Positions 14,697 to 23,682 of a stretch of DNA of 42,735 nucleotides are shown piece after piece. Source of the DNA: Betaproteobacteria bacterium (GTDB taxonomy: Bacteria; Pseudomonadota; Gammaproteobacteria; Burkholderiales; SG8-39); NCBI GenBank assembly GCA_016195915.1, contig JACPYS010000027.1, positions 1 through 42,735 of the forward strand, read 5' to 3'. The position numbers and the translations under genes are program-made. The notes under the pieces were generated by a model. That model saw only the letters and a program-made list of their open reading frames with translations, had not been told where the DNA came from and made no database searches. Each line of letters starts with the position of its first letter. Position 1 is the first letter of the stretch.

Positions 14697-17600
14697 ATGC
14701 TCCCAGAGATACGCGGGGCGATCGCGCGCTTCGAGGTCCGGGATGGCACGCGCGTCCTCAGTCGCGGAACGGGGTTTCTCGTCACCGACCGACTCGTCCT
14801 CACCGCGTTCCACGTCGTAGGCGACCGGACACAGCTTGCGCTGTACGAGCAGCAGTACGGCCTGTTCGCGTGCTTTCCTGGACACGAATGCCCGTGCCGA
14901 GTGGTCGAAGGGTCGTGGGATGCCAGCGCGGACTGGGCGCTTGTCGAGTGCGCGGATCCGCCGAAGGCGCGGCCGTTGCCGCTCGCGGAGCTGTATGCGT
15001 CGGGTGCCGCGTGGGAGACCTATGGCTTTCCTGACGCGAACCCGCAGGACGGGATGGTCTGCTCCGGGACCGTCGAGAATCCGGCGGGCGAGATCCAGGG
15101 CGTGGTGGCGATGCAACTGTTCAGCAAGCAAGCCGCAGCGGGTAACGGCAGTCCGGTGCGCGGCTTGTCCGGTGCGCCGGTCATCGTCGACGGCGCTGCA
15201 GTCGGGGTGTTGCGCTACTCGCTCATGAAGGACGGTCTGAACGTCGCGGGCACGCTTTACTCCTGCCCGGTGGGTCCGATCGTGGAGCGCGCATCCAAGC
15301 GACTGCCGCTGCCCGATCCATGCTGGGGCCTGCCAGGAATGCCGTGGCGCGATCTGCCGCCGGTACCGTTCCGGTACCTGTCCTGGTTCACCGAGGACGA
15401 CGCAGAGATCTTCTTCGGCAGGAACCGCGAGATTCGGGGTTTGTACGAGCGAATCGCGTCGCAGGATGGGGCGCCGGTCATCCTGCTCTATGGCCAGTCG
15501 GGCGTCGGGAAGTCGTCTTTCCTGTCGGCTGGCGTCCTGCCGCGCCTCAAGCCGGAACGCGATGTGCTCTACGTGCGTCGCGACGCCGACGCGCGACTCG
15601 CTCACTGCGTGAGGTCCGCCCTTTCGGCAACCGGCTCGCTCCCGATCGGAGATCTCTGGCGGCAGCGCGAGGCGGCGAGCGGCCTGCCGCTGGTGCTGCT
15701 GCTGGACCAAGTGGAGGAAGTCTTTACGCGCCCGGGCCGCTCTCACGCGGACGAGCTGGAGGAGTTGTTCGGCGAATTGGACGGACTGTTCCGCGAGGCT
15801 GCAGCGCGACCGGCCGGACGGCTCGTCCTGTGCTTTCGCAAGGAGTGGTACCCCGAAATCCGCAAGCCGCTCGAGGCGAGGAAGCTGCCGACCGCGGACG
15901 TGTTCCTCGAGCGGCTGGGACGCGAGGGCATCATCGAGGCGGTCAACGGCCTCGCGGTCACGCGGCGACTGCGAAATCAGTACGGGCTGAGCGTGGAAGC
16001 AGGGTTGGCCGCGCGCATTGCAGATGACCTGCTGGAGGACCGTGATTCGCCCGTTGCGCCGACGCTGCAGATCCTGCTCACCAAACTCTGGGAGGCGGCA
16101 ACACGGGGGAGTCCGAGCAAGCCGCACTTCAGCCTCGATCTGTACCATGACTTGAAGCAGAATGGCCTGCTGCTGCGTCACTTCCTTGAGCAGCAACTGC
16201 GCGCCCTCGAGACCCAGATTCAGGACGCCACCCAGTCAGGCCTCGCCCTAGATCTGCTTGCCTATCACACCACGCCCGGCTCCACTGCGGAGGAACGCAC
16301 GAGGGAACAGCTTCTGCGGGATTACCGGCACAGAGCGGACGTCGTTCCGAACGTGGTCGAGAAGCTCTGCACCCTGTATCTGTTGTCGGATTCGTCGCAG
16401 GACCGCCGCGATGGCGTGCAGTCGACGAGGCTTGCGCACGATACACTGGCTTCGCTCGTTCGCAGGATGTTCGCACTTTCGGACCGCCCGGGGCAGCGGG
16501 CGCGCCGGATTCTCGAAAGCCACGCCGCCGAGTGGGCGGACGGCCGAGAGGGAATGCCGCTCGACGAGCGCGACTTGGGACAGGTGCTGCAAGGACTGCC
16601 GGCAATGCGCGCGCCCGCCCCCGACGAGGCGCGGCTGATGCAGGTCTCGCTCAACGAGCGCATGCAGCGCGAACGAAGGTGGCGCACCCGGCGTGTTCTG
16701 CTGCGCGGGGCTCTGGTCCTCGTACTCGCGAGCCTCGGCGTCGCGATCTGGGGGTGGGACGGCGCGCGTCGCGCCAACCAGGTCGCCGAGCTGCGGCGAA
16801 CGGCCGCCGAGGCGCTCGCCCAGGGAAATCTCGAGCCTGCCATCGGCCTGACGCAGGCGATCAAGGCGACCGGTCTCAGTCTGCTGTGGCGCGGAGAGGT
16901 CATCCCGGCAGTGCAATACAGCCTGAGCGCTTTGACCGACGAAGCGCGCGAGCAGAACGTGTACAAGCATGGCACGCCGATCCAGGCGATCGCGGTCAGC
17001 CGGGACGGGGCGCTGATCGCGAGCGGCGGCAGGGACGGCAAAGTCAGGATCTGGAAGATCGATGGCGGGAGCCATGAGCCCGTCGGCACGCTCGCGGCTG
17101 AGCAGAAGGCAGTGCAGTCCGTGGCCTTCGGCGGGGGCGCCGACGGCGTCGTTGCGACCGGCGGGCAGGATGGAACGGTGCGCCTCTGGGACCAGTCCGG
17201 GCGCCCTCGCGGCGCGCCGTTGCGCGCGCACGCGGGCTCGGTCAACGCCGTGGCGTTCAGTCCCGATGGCGAGTGGATCGCGAGCGCCGGCGACGACGGG
17301 ATGATTTGCCTGTGGCGTACCGATGGCGCGTTGGTCGGCACACTTTCGGACAGCAACAAGTCCGCAATTCGATCCATCGCGATCAGTCCGGTCGGCGGGC
17401 GAATCGCGGCGGCCAGCGACGACAACATGGTCCGCATCTGGAAACTTGACGGGAACCGGGGCGGCAGCGTATTCGCGAAAGGCCACGAGGCCCGCGTGAA
17501 CTCCGTGGCGTTCACGCCCGACGGGCTGCGTATTGCGAGCGGCAGCGACGATCGCACGGTGCGCATCTGGAACCTGGACGGTACACAACATGGCCGCACG

Positions 17601-18875
17601 ATGACGGGCCACGACTCCGCGGTGAATGCGGTCGCCGTCGACCCTGCCGGCGGAGGGTTGGTTACAGGTGATGAGGATGGCACAGTGCGGCGGGTCGACT
17701 GGGATGGGAACAGGCTCGGTCGGCCCTTTTACGGCCCGGACGGGCCGGTTCGTTCAGTCGCTTATCTGCCCGCGGGCCGGGTGGTTGTCATCGGCGGCGC
17801 GGACGGCAGCGTGCGTGTCCGGGACTACAAGGGTGTGCAAGTGGGGTCCGCGCTCGCCGCTACGCCGCTACCGATGCGAGCCGCGGTATTCGCCCCCGAT
17901 GGCCAGCGCCTGGCGTTGGGCGGCGACAACGGGAAACTGCGGATCGTCGACGTGAAGGCGCTGCCCTATTACGTCGAGGTCCCGCTGTCGGAAGGCGCGG
18001 GCACCCGGCTGACCGCGCTGGCTGCGACGCCTGACCGGACGCGACTCGTGACGGGAGATGCAGCCGGCGTGGTCCGTTTCTGGGATTGGAGCGGTGTGCC
18101 CAGCGGCGCGTCCTTGTCGTTGGGTGTGGAAGTCACCGGCCTCGCAGCGAGTCCCGACGGCAAGATGATCGCGAGCAGCGGAGTCGACGGCGCGGTCACG
18201 CTGTTCGACATGGAAGGCCGGTTGCTGCAGCCACCGTTGCGCGCTCATCGCGGCAGCGCGTCATCAATCGCATTTCACCCCGCTGGTCAGATGATCGCGA
18301 GCGGAGGCGACGACGGCAAGGTCGTGGTGCGGGATCTCAACGGCAAACAGACGAGCGAACCAGTGAAGGACCGCTCAGGCGGTGTGACATCGATCGCCTT
18401 CACGCGGGACGGCGAGCGGTTGATCGTCGGCGGCGCGGATCAGCACTTCGTGATCCTGGACTGGAAGACGCGGCGCATCGAGCACGAGATCAAGGCGCAC
18501 AACGGCGCCGTTCGAAGCGTGGCCGTCAACCGGGACGGCTCGATCATCGCCACGGCCGGCGATGACGCTACCGTGGCGCTGTGGTCGGGGGCTACCGGCG
18601 AGCTCCTCGCCGGCTTGAATCTTCGACACACGAAAGAGGTTGTCAGCGTCGCGTTCCATCCGCTTCGCAATATGGTCGTTTCGGCGAGTCTGGACGGGAG
18701 CGTGCGCCTGTTTCGCGCCGACTGGCGCGACTGGCTTGCCGTGTCGTGCCAGCGGCTGCGCAACCATCCATCCATGGTCGATCCTGTCTGGCTCGATCGC
18801 GACGCGCGCTCGACCTGCGCCTCGCAGGTGTGGTCGAAGAGCGAGAGCACGCTCCGCGACGAGTTGGGCGAATGA
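14697..18875 (+). CDS. Trypsin-like protease / nSTAND NTPase / 14 x WD40 repeat protein
   Basis: A 1392-residue protein. Residues 1-200 form a trypsin-like domain with His39 (TAFHVVG), Asp79 (SADWALVE) and Ser158 (RGLSGAPV). The nSTAND lead-in FTEDDAEIFFGRNREI (231-246) follows, then Walker A GQSGVGKS (266-273) and Walker B LVLLLDQVEE (332-341); helical NTPase arms run to about 650. A single hydrophobic helix lies near 668-687. From about 755 to 1370 there are 14 WD40 repeats, enough for two seven-bladed propellers. The layout fits a sensor-switch-effector: the propellers recognise something, the NTPase assembles, the protease cuts. STAND proteins of this kind are known in bacterial defence and programmed cell death. 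GGAAGG precedes the start; the phosphoesterase is co-transcribed. Defence is inference. Confidence 0.9.
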   Translation: MLPEIRGAIARFEVRDGTRVLSRGTGFLVTDRLVLTAFHVVGDRTQLALYEQQYGLFACFPGHECPCRVVEGSWDASADWALVECADPPKARPLPLAELYASGAAWETYGFPDANPQDGMVCSGTVENPAGEIQGVVAMQLFSKQAAAGNGSPVRGLSGAPVIVDGAAVGVLRYSLMKDGLNVAGTLYSCPVGPIVERASKRLPLPDPCWGLPGMPWRDLPPVPFRYLSWFTEDDAEIFFGRNREIRGLYERIASQDGAPVILLYGQSGVGKSSFLSAGVLPRLKPERDVLYVRRDADARLAHCVRSALSATGSLPIGDLWRQREAASGLPLVLLLDQVEEVFTRPGRSHADELEELFGELDGLFREAAARPAGRLVLCFRKEWYPEIRKPLEARKLPTADVFLERLGREGIIEAVNGLAVTRRLRNQYGLSVEAGLAARIADDLLEDRDSPVAPTLQILLTKLWEAATRGSPSKPHFSLDLYHDLKQNGLLLRHFLEQQLRALETQIQDATQSGLALDLLAYHTTPGSTAEERTREQLLRDYRHRADVVPNVVEKLCTLYLLSDSSQDRRDGVQSTRLAHDTLASLVRRMFALSDRPGQRARRILESHAAEWADGREGMPLDERDLGQVLQGLPAMRAPAPDEARLMQVSLNERMQRERRWRTRRVLLRGALVLVLASLGVAIWGWDGARRANQVAELRRTAAEALAQGNLEPAIGLTQAIKATGLSLLWRGEVIPAVQYSLSALTDEAREQNVYKHGTPIQAIAVSRDGALIASGGRDGKVRIWKIDGGSHEPVGTLAAEQKAVQSVAFGGGADGVVATGGQDGTVRLWDQSGRPRGAPLRAHAGSVNAVAFSPDGEWIASAGDDGMICLWRTDGALVGTLSDSNKSAIRSIAISPVGGRIAAASDDNMVRIWKLDGNRGGSVFAKGHEARVNSVAFTPDGLRIASGSDDRTVRIWNLDGTQHGRTMTGHDSAVNAVAVDPAGGGLVTGDEDGTVRRVDWDGNRLGRPFYGPDGPVRSVAYLPAGRVVVIGGADGSVRVRDYKGVQVGSALAATPLPMRAAVFAPDGQRLALGGDNGKLRIVDVKALPYYVEVPLSEGAGTRLTALAATPDRTRLVTGDAAGVVRFWDWSGVPSGASLSLGVEVTGLAASPDGKMIASSGVDGAVTLFDMEGRLLQPPLRAHRGSASSIAFHPAGQMIASGGDDGKVVVRDLNGKQTSEPVKDRSGGVTSIAFTRDGERLIVGGADQHFVILDWKTRRIEHEIKAHNGAVRSVAVNRDGSIIATAGDDATVALWSGATGELLAGLNLRHTKEVVSVAFHPLRNMVVSASLDGSVRLFRADWRDWLAVSCQRLRNHPSMVDPVWLDRDARSTCASQVWSKSESTLRDELGE

Positions 18876-18883
18876 GCGCCGAT

Positions 18884-18935
18884 GGTGCGCGCTCAGGGAT
18901 GGCAGCAGGCGCCTGATTGCAGCGCGCCGCGCACC
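18884..18935. terminator. Possible bidirectional hairpin between convergent genes
   Basis: GGTGCGCG (18884-18891) and CGCGCACC (18928-18935) can pair across a 36-base loop in the 70-bp gap between the STAND gene and dnaJ, which converge. No T-tract follows on either side, so termination would have to be Rho-dependent or the pairing is incidental. Confidence 0.22.
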
Positions 18936-18945
18936 TCGTGAGCGA

Positions 18946-20070
18946 TCACTGCTCGAAGAACTCCTTCACCTTCTCCAGCCACGACTTGGCGCGCGGATTG
19001 TGGCGCGCGGCGTCGTTCTGGCTGATCGCCTCGAATTCGCGCAGCAACTCCTCCTGGCGCCCAGTCAGGTTCACTGGGGTTTCCACCACCACGTGGCAGA
19101 ACAGGTCGCCGTGCGTCTGGCTGCGCACGCCCTTGATGCCCTTGCCGCGCAGGCGGAAGGTCTTGCCCGACTGCGTTTCGGTGGGCACCTTGATACGTGC
19201 GGAGCCGTCCAGCGTCGGGATGTCGATTTCCCCGCCGAGCGCCGCCGTAGCGAAGGAAACCGGCATTTCGCAGTGCAGGTCGTCGTGGTCGCGCTGGAAT
19301 ACCGCGTGCGGCTTGATGTGCACCTGCACGTAGAGGTCGCCTGCCGGTCCGCCGTTCACGCCGGACTCACCTTCGCCGGAAAGCCGCACGCGATCGCCTT
19401 CGTCCACACCCGCCGGAATCTTCACCGCCAATGTCTTCTGGTGCTTGACGCGCCCTACGCCGCTGCATGTGGCGCAGGGGTTGGGAACGATCTTGCCGGT
19501 GCCGTGACAGCGCGGGCAGGTCTGTTGGATGGAAAAGAAGCCCTGCGTCATGCGAACCTGCCCCGCACCGTGGCAGGTCGGGCAGGACTGCTGTTTGGAA
19601 CCGGCGCGCGCGCCGCTGCCGCCGCAGGTGGTGCACGCGGCCATGGTGGGGATGCGGATTTTCGTCTCGAATCCGTGCGCAGCCTGTTCGAGCGCGATTT
19701 CCAGGTTGTAGCGCAGGTCCGCGCCGCGAAACACCTGCGAACGCCCGCCGCGCGAACCGTTGAAGATGTCGCCGAAGATGTCGCCGAACGCATCGGCAAA
19801 ATTGGCGAAGCCGGCACCTGCGCCAGCCCCTCCTGCGCCCATGTTCTCGACCCCCGCGTGGCCGTAGCTGTCGTAGGCCGGCCGCCTCTTCGGGTCGGCA
19901 AGGACCTCGTAGGCTTCCTTCGCTTCCTTGAAGTGTTCCTCGGCCCTGGGGTTGTCCGGATTGCGGTCGGGATGGAATTTCATCGCAAGCTTGCGATAGG
20001 ACTTCTTGATGTCCTCGTCGCTTGCGTCGCGGTTGACCCCGAGTACTTCGTAATAGTCGCGCTTTGCCAT
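18946..20070 (-). CDS. dnaJ: Chaperone DnaJ (Hsp40)
   Basis: A 374-residue co-chaperone that delivers unfolded proteins to DnaK and stimulates its ATPase. The J-domain has HPD at 33-35, followed by a Gly/Ala-rich linker ([14 protein letters not shown]). Four zinc-binding repeats are complete: [24 protein letters not shown] and CATCSGVG. The C-terminal substrate-binding barrels include [20 protein letters not shown]. The start at 20070 has no Shine-Dalgarno sequence right before it, but AAAGGAGG lies beyond a stable hairpin (see 20080-20112). It is the last gene of the grpE-dnaK-dnaJ operon. A decayed copy of its 3' end lies at 5349-5417. Confidence 0.98.
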   Translation of the reverse strand: MAKRDYYEVLGVNRDASDEDIKKSYRKLAMKFHPDRNPDNPRAEEHFKEAKEAYEVLADPKRRPAYDSYGHAGVENMGAGGAGAGAGFANFADAFGDIFGDIFNGSRGGRSQVFRGADLRYNLEIALEQAAHGFETKIRIPTMAACTTCGGSGARAGSKQQSCPTCHGAGQVRMTQGFFSIQQTCPRCHGTGKIVPNPCATCSGVGRVKHQKTLAVKIPAGVDEGDRVRLSGEGESGVNGGPAGDLYVQVHIKPHAVFQRDHDDLHCEMPVSFATAALGGEIDIPTLDGSARIKVPTETQSGKTFRLRGKGIKGVRSQTHGDLFCHVVVETPVNLTGRQEELLREFEAISQNDAARHNPRAKSWLEKVKEFFEQ

Positions 20071-20079
20071 AGGCAAGAA

Positions 20080-20112
20080 AGGGAACGGCGCGGGGCCGTT
20101 CCCTCCTCCTTT
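20080..20112 (-). promoter_or_regulatory. dnaK-dnaJ hairpin separating a strong Shine-Dalgarno from the dnaJ start
   Basis: In the leftward transcript AAAGGAGG (20112-20105) is followed directly by a 10-bp perfect stem (AGGGAACGGC / GCCGTTCCCT) with a 5-base loop, then 9 bases to the dnaJ ATG. Counted linearly the ribosome-binding site is 34 bases from the start; with the hairpin folded the distance is 9. The stem is followed by TTCTT, so it could also act as a partial terminator lowering dnaJ output relative to dnaK. Confidence 0.7.
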
Positions 20113-20126
20113 GTCACATCATTCGT

Positions 20127-22088
20127 CTACTTCTTGCCGTCCCTGACTTCGGTGAATTCCGCATCCACGACGTCTCCCTGATCCTTCTTCGCCGGTTCCG
20201 CTTTCGCTTCGCCCGCCCCGTGCGTCGCGCCGGCGCCGGCACCCGCGCCCGCCGCCGCCTGCTGGGCCTGCGCGTCGGCATACATCTTTTCCCCCATCTT
20301 CTGCGCGGCCTGCGCGAGCGCCTGGGACTTGGCGTCGATCTTGTCCTTGTCCTCGGTCTTGATCGCCTCTTCGGCTTCCTTCATCGCCGCCTCGATCTTT
20401 TCCTTCTCGCCGGGTTCAAGCTTGTCGCCGTAGTCCTTGAGGGATTTTGTCACTGAATGCACCATCGCTTCGCACTGGTTGCGCGCGTTCACCAGTTCGA
20501 GCTGCTTCTTGTCTTCGGCGGCGTGCACCTCGGCATCCGATACCATGCGCTGGATCTCGGATTCCGAAAGGCCCGAGTTCGCCTGGATCTTGATCTTCGC
20601 TTCCTTGCTGGTCGCCTTGTCCCGCGCCGACACGTGCAGGATGCCATTGGCATCGATATCGAAGGTGACATCGATCTGCGGCATGCCGCGCGGCGCCGGT
20701 GGAATGTCGGCGAGGTTGAACCGACCGAGCGACTTGTTGCCCCTCGCCATTTCGCGCTCGCCCTGGAGCACGTGGATCGTCACCGCCGTCTGGCCGTCGT
20801 CGGCAGTGGAAAAGATCTGGTTCGCCTTCGTCGGGATGGTGGTGTTCTTGTTGATGAGCTTGGTGAATACGCCGCCCAGCGTCTCGATACCGAGCGACAG
20901 CGGCGTCACGTCGAGCAGCAGCACGTCCTTGCGCTCGCCCGCGAGCACCGAGGCCTGGATCGCCGCTCCCACCGCAACCGCTTCATCCGGATTGACGTCC
21001 TTCCTCGGTTCCTGGCCGAAGAATTCGCGCACCTTTTCCTGCACCTTGGGCATGCGCGTCATGCCGCCTACGAGGATCACGTCGTGGATGTCGGAAACCT
21101 TCACGCCCGCGTCCTTGACGGCGATGCGGCAGGGTTCCATGGTGCGCTCGATCAGTTCGTCCACGAGGTTCTCGAACTTGGCGCGCGTGAGCTTCATCGT
21201 GAGGTGCGACGGGCCGGTCTTGCCCATCGCGATATACGGCTCGTTGATTTCGGTCTGCTGCGACGATGAAAGCTCGATCTTGGCGCGCTCGGCTGCCGCT
21301 TTCACCCGCTGCAGCGCGATCGGGTCATTGCGCAGGTCGATGCCGCTTTCGCGCTTGAATTCGTCGCACACGTAATCGATCACGCGCTGGTCGAAATCTT
21401 CACCGCCGAGGAAGGTGTCCCCGTTGGTCGAGAGCACTTCGAACTGCTTGTCGCCATCGACGTCGGCGATCTCGATGATCGAGATGTCGAACGTGCCTCC
21501 GCCGAGGTCGTACACCGCGATCTTGCTGTCGCCCTTGCCCTGCTTGTCCAGGCCGAATGCGAGCGCAGCCGCGGTCGGCTCGTTGATGATCCTCTTGACC
21601 TCGAGCCCGGCAATGCGGCCGGCGTCCTTGGTGGCTTGGCGCTGCGAGTCGTTGAAGTACGCAGGCACGGTGATCACCGCCTCGGTGACTTCCTCGCCGA
21701 GATAGTCCTCGGCGGTTTTTTTCATTTTGCGCAGCACCTCGGCCGAAACCTGTGGCGGCGCGATCTTCTTGCCGCGCACCTGGACCCAGGCATCGCCGTT
21801 GTCGGCCTTGACGATGGCGTAGGGCATCAAGTCGATGTCCTTCTGCACTTCCTTTTCATCGAAGCGCCGGCCGATCAGGCGTTTCACCGCGAACAGCGTG
21901 TTCTTCGCGTTGGTCACTGCCTGGCGCTTTGCCGGCGCGCCTGTGAGGATCTCGTCCTCGGCGTATGCGACGATGGATGGCGTGGTGCGCGCGCCTTCGG
22001 AGTTCTCGATCACCTTGGGCTTGCCGCCTTCCATGATCGCGACGCACGAGTTGGTGGTGCCAAGGTCGATACCGATGATCTTTGCCAT
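20127..22088 (-). CDS. dnaK: Chaperone DnaK (Hsp70)
   Basis: A 653-residue ATP-dependent chaperone of the cytosol. The nucleotide-binding domain starts with [17 protein letters not shown] and contains [15 protein letters not shown] and [12 protein letters not shown]. The substrate-binding domain has [20 protein letters not shown] and GIPPAPRG-like [19 protein letters not shown]. The C-terminal helical lid ends in a Gly/Ala-rich linker and [11 protein letters not shown], a typical bacterial DnaK tail. Length is normal. GAGGGA precedes the start. It lies 71 bp after grpE and 56 bp before dnaJ, all transcribed leftward from the sigma-32 promoter upstream of grpE. Confidence 0.99.
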   Translation of the reverse strand: MAKIIGIDLGTTNSCVAIMEGGKPKVIENSEGARTTPSIVAYAEDEILTGAPAKRQAVTNAKNTLFAVKRLIGRRFDEKEVQKDIDLMPYAIVKADNGDAWVQVRGKKIAPPQVSAEVLRKMKKTAEDYLGEEVTEAVITVPAYFNDSQRQATKDAGRIAGLEVKRIINEPTAAALAFGLDKQGKGDSKIAVYDLGGGTFDISIIEIADVDGDKQFEVLSTNGDTFLGGEDFDQRVIDYVCDEFKRESGIDLRNDPIALQRVKAAAERAKIELSSSQQTEINEPYIAMGKTGPSHLTMKLTRAKFENLVDELIERTMEPCRIAVKDAGVKVSDIHDVILVGGMTRMPKVQEKVREFFGQEPRKDVNPDEAVAVGAAIQASVLAGERKDVLLLDVTPLSLGIETLGGVFTKLINKNTTIPTKANQIFSTADDGQTAVTIHVLQGEREMARGNKSLGRFNLADIPPAPRGMPQIDVTFDIDANGILHVSARDKATSKEAKIKIQANSGLSESEIQRMVSDAEVHAAEDKKQLELVNARNQCEAMVHSVTKSLKDYGDKLEPGEKEKIEAAMKEAEEAIKTEDKDKIDAKSQALAQAAQKMGEKMYADAQAQQAAAGAGAGAGATHGAGEAKAEPAKKDQGDVVDAEFTEVRDGKK

Positions 22089-22159
22089 GTTGCTTCCCTC
22101 AATGTGCTAAGTTCATGTCTTAGGTGGGGTTTCCAGAGGTGCTTTTCAAGCGCCGCGGA

Positions 22160-22702
22160 TCAGCTTTCGCGCGCTTTCGCGACGCTGACCAGGGCCGGCC
22201 GCACCACCCGCTCGTGCAAGGCGTACCCCTTCTGCATGACGTGGACGACGGTATTGGGGTCGGCATCGTCTTCCACCGCCGCCATCGCATGATGACGGTT
22301 GGGGTCGAACTTCTCGCCCGCAGCCGGGCTGATCTCCGAGACGCTCGCTTTCTCCAGTACGCCTTTCAGCTGTTTGAGCGTGAGTTCCACCCCGCTGCGC
22401 AGCGAATCCGCGGTCCCGGCCTGGATTCCGAGCGCGGCTTCAAGGCTGTCGATCACCGGCAGCAGCATTTCAACCAACCGCTCGGCACCGAACTTGTACG
22501 CGCTCGCGACATCGAGCTGCGCCCGCCTCCGGATGTTTTCGGCATCGGCCATCGCGCGCAACCATGCGTCGCGCTGCTCCTGAAGCTTCGATTCGGCTTG
22601 GGCGAGCAACTGTTCGAGTGAGGGCGTGGCCTGGGTTTCTCCGTTGCCGCCCTCGGCAGGAGGTGCGTCACTCGAGGCGCCTGCGTCGATGTTTTCGTTC
22701 AT
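22160..22702 (-). CDS. grpE: Nucleotide exchange factor GrpE
   Basis: A 180-residue co-chaperone that releases ADP from DnaK. The N-terminus is acidic and disordered, followed by a long helix (LEQLLAQAESKLQEQRDAWL) with ADAENIRRRAQLD, and a C-terminal beta domain with the signature HHAMAAVEDDADPNTVVHVM and QKGYALHERVVRPALV. The ATG at 22702 is chosen: the in-frame TTG at 22723 would fall at about the predicted transcript start of the sigma-32 promoter. The Shine-Dalgarno is weak. First gene of the heat-shock operon. Confidence 0.97.
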   Translation of the reverse strand: MNENIDAGASSDAPPAEGGNGETQATPSLEQLLAQAESKLQEQRDAWLRAMADAENIRRRAQLDVASAYKFGAERLVEMLLPVIDSLEAALGIQAGTADSLRSGVELTLKQLKGVLEKASVSEISPAAGEKFDPNRHHAMAAVEDDADPNTVVHVMQKGYALHERVVRPALVSVAKARES

Positions 22703-22730
22703 GGGATAGGTAGTGCGGATCAAGTTGCGG

Positions 22731-22758
22731 AAATGGGGATGTTTTGTTTCGATTCAAG
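22731..22758 (-). promoter_or_regulatory. Sigma-32 heat-shock promoter of grpE-dnaK-dnaJ
   Basis: Leftward strand: CTTGAA (22758-22753), 14-base spacer, CCCCATTT (22738-22731). This is essentially the RpoH consensus. The transcript would start near 22724, about 20 bases before the grpE ATG. No CIRCE inverted repeat is seen here although hrcA is present 4 kb away, so this operon appears under sigma-32 control rather than HrcA. Confidence 0.88.
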
Positions 22759-22938
22759 GGCTCTGCCAAATATTCCGCCGGGTTTGGGCGTTAACCGCAA
22801 CTCATTGATCCGAGTAAGGAACCGAACCATGCCGCGAGGATCCTCGCGCTCGGCGCTCGCCGGCAGCAGTGCCCTCGGCTAAGATGCTCCATTGATCGCA
22901 GGGATGCAATCCTCGAATTGAAGTCGAGATCACCGACC

Positions 22939-23622
22939 ATGACGCGTACGACCGGCTGGGCAATGCTGTTTGCGTTCGCATTCGGGCCACCCATCGCGAA
23001 CGCGGCTTGTGCCGATGCACCCAAGCCCGGCGTGGACTGGAGCAAGTGCGAGAAGCGGCGTCTGATCTTGCGTGAAAGCGATCTCGTCAAGGGGCGCTTC
23101 GCGGGAACCGATTTCGGCCGCAGCGACCTGTTCGGCGCCAAACTCGTCGAGGCGGATCTCACTGATGCCGGCATCGACCATGCGGGGCTGCGAACCGCGG
23201 ACCTGAGCCGCGCGAAGATGGCCGGTGTCAACGGCTACCGCGCGGATTTCACCGGGGCAAGACTTGTCGGCGCGGATCTCGGCAAGGCGGAGATGTCGCG
23301 GGCGGTTTTGAGATGGGCCGACCTTTCGGACGCAAACCTCGCCAAAGCGGAACTCCAGCGCGCGGTCCTTCAGGGCGCGCAGATGGCGCGCGCCAATCTC
23401 GCCGGCGCCGACCTGGCTCGGGCGAATCTGGGCGACGGCAGTCTGGCCGTGGCCAACTTTGCGGACGCCGACATGTATCTGACGCGAATCGAGGGTGTCG
23501 ACCTGTCCGGTGCGATCGGCTTGAGCCAGAGGCAAATCGATGCTGCCTGCGGGAGCGCGACGACCAGGCTGCCGCCCGGCCTGAGCCAGCCGGGCTCATG
23601 GCCTTGCAGGCAAAGCGAATAG
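22939..23622 (+). CDS. Exported pentapeptide-repeat protein
   Basis: A 227-residue protein with a signal peptide (MTRTTGWAMLFAFAFGPPIA, cleavage near ANA-AC) and a central run of pentapeptide repeats of the A(D/N)Lxx type: EADLTDAGI, TADLSRAKM, GADLGKAEM, WADLSDANLAKAEL, GADLARANLGD. About 28 such units would build a right-handed quadrilateral beta-helix. The C-terminus carries two Cys (AACGS, WPCRQSE) and may be disulfide-linked with the N-terminal CADAP and SKCEK. Export indicates a periplasmic role, so it is unlikely to be a gyrase-mimic like Qnr. ATG 22939 is used; an in-frame TTG at 22918 is possible but would spoil the signal peptide. Function unknown. Confidence 0.85.
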   Translation: MTRTTGWAMLFAFAFGPPIANAACADAPKPGVDWSKCEKRRLILRESDLVKGRFAGTDFGRSDLFGAKLVEADLTDAGIDHAGLRTADLSRAKMAGVNGYRADFTGARLVGADLGKAEMSRAVLRWADLSDANLAKAELQRAVLQGAQMARANLAGADLARANLGDGSLAVANFADADMYLTRIEGVDLSGAIGLSQRQIDAACGSATTRLPPGLSQPGSWPCRQSE

Positions 23623-23682
23623 TCTGATTGCGAAGTGCGCGGGGCGGCGTAGACTGGCTGTTGCGCATTCCTTGGAGATGTC

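Noticed and set aside
20437-21375. 312-codon rightward frame opposite dnaK
   Set aside because: Ser/Ala-rich mirror of dnaK codons with no family resemblance.
22089-22159. TTAGCAC near the dnaK start as half of a CIRCE operator
   Set aside because: Only one half-site; the matching GAGTGCTAA arm is absent.
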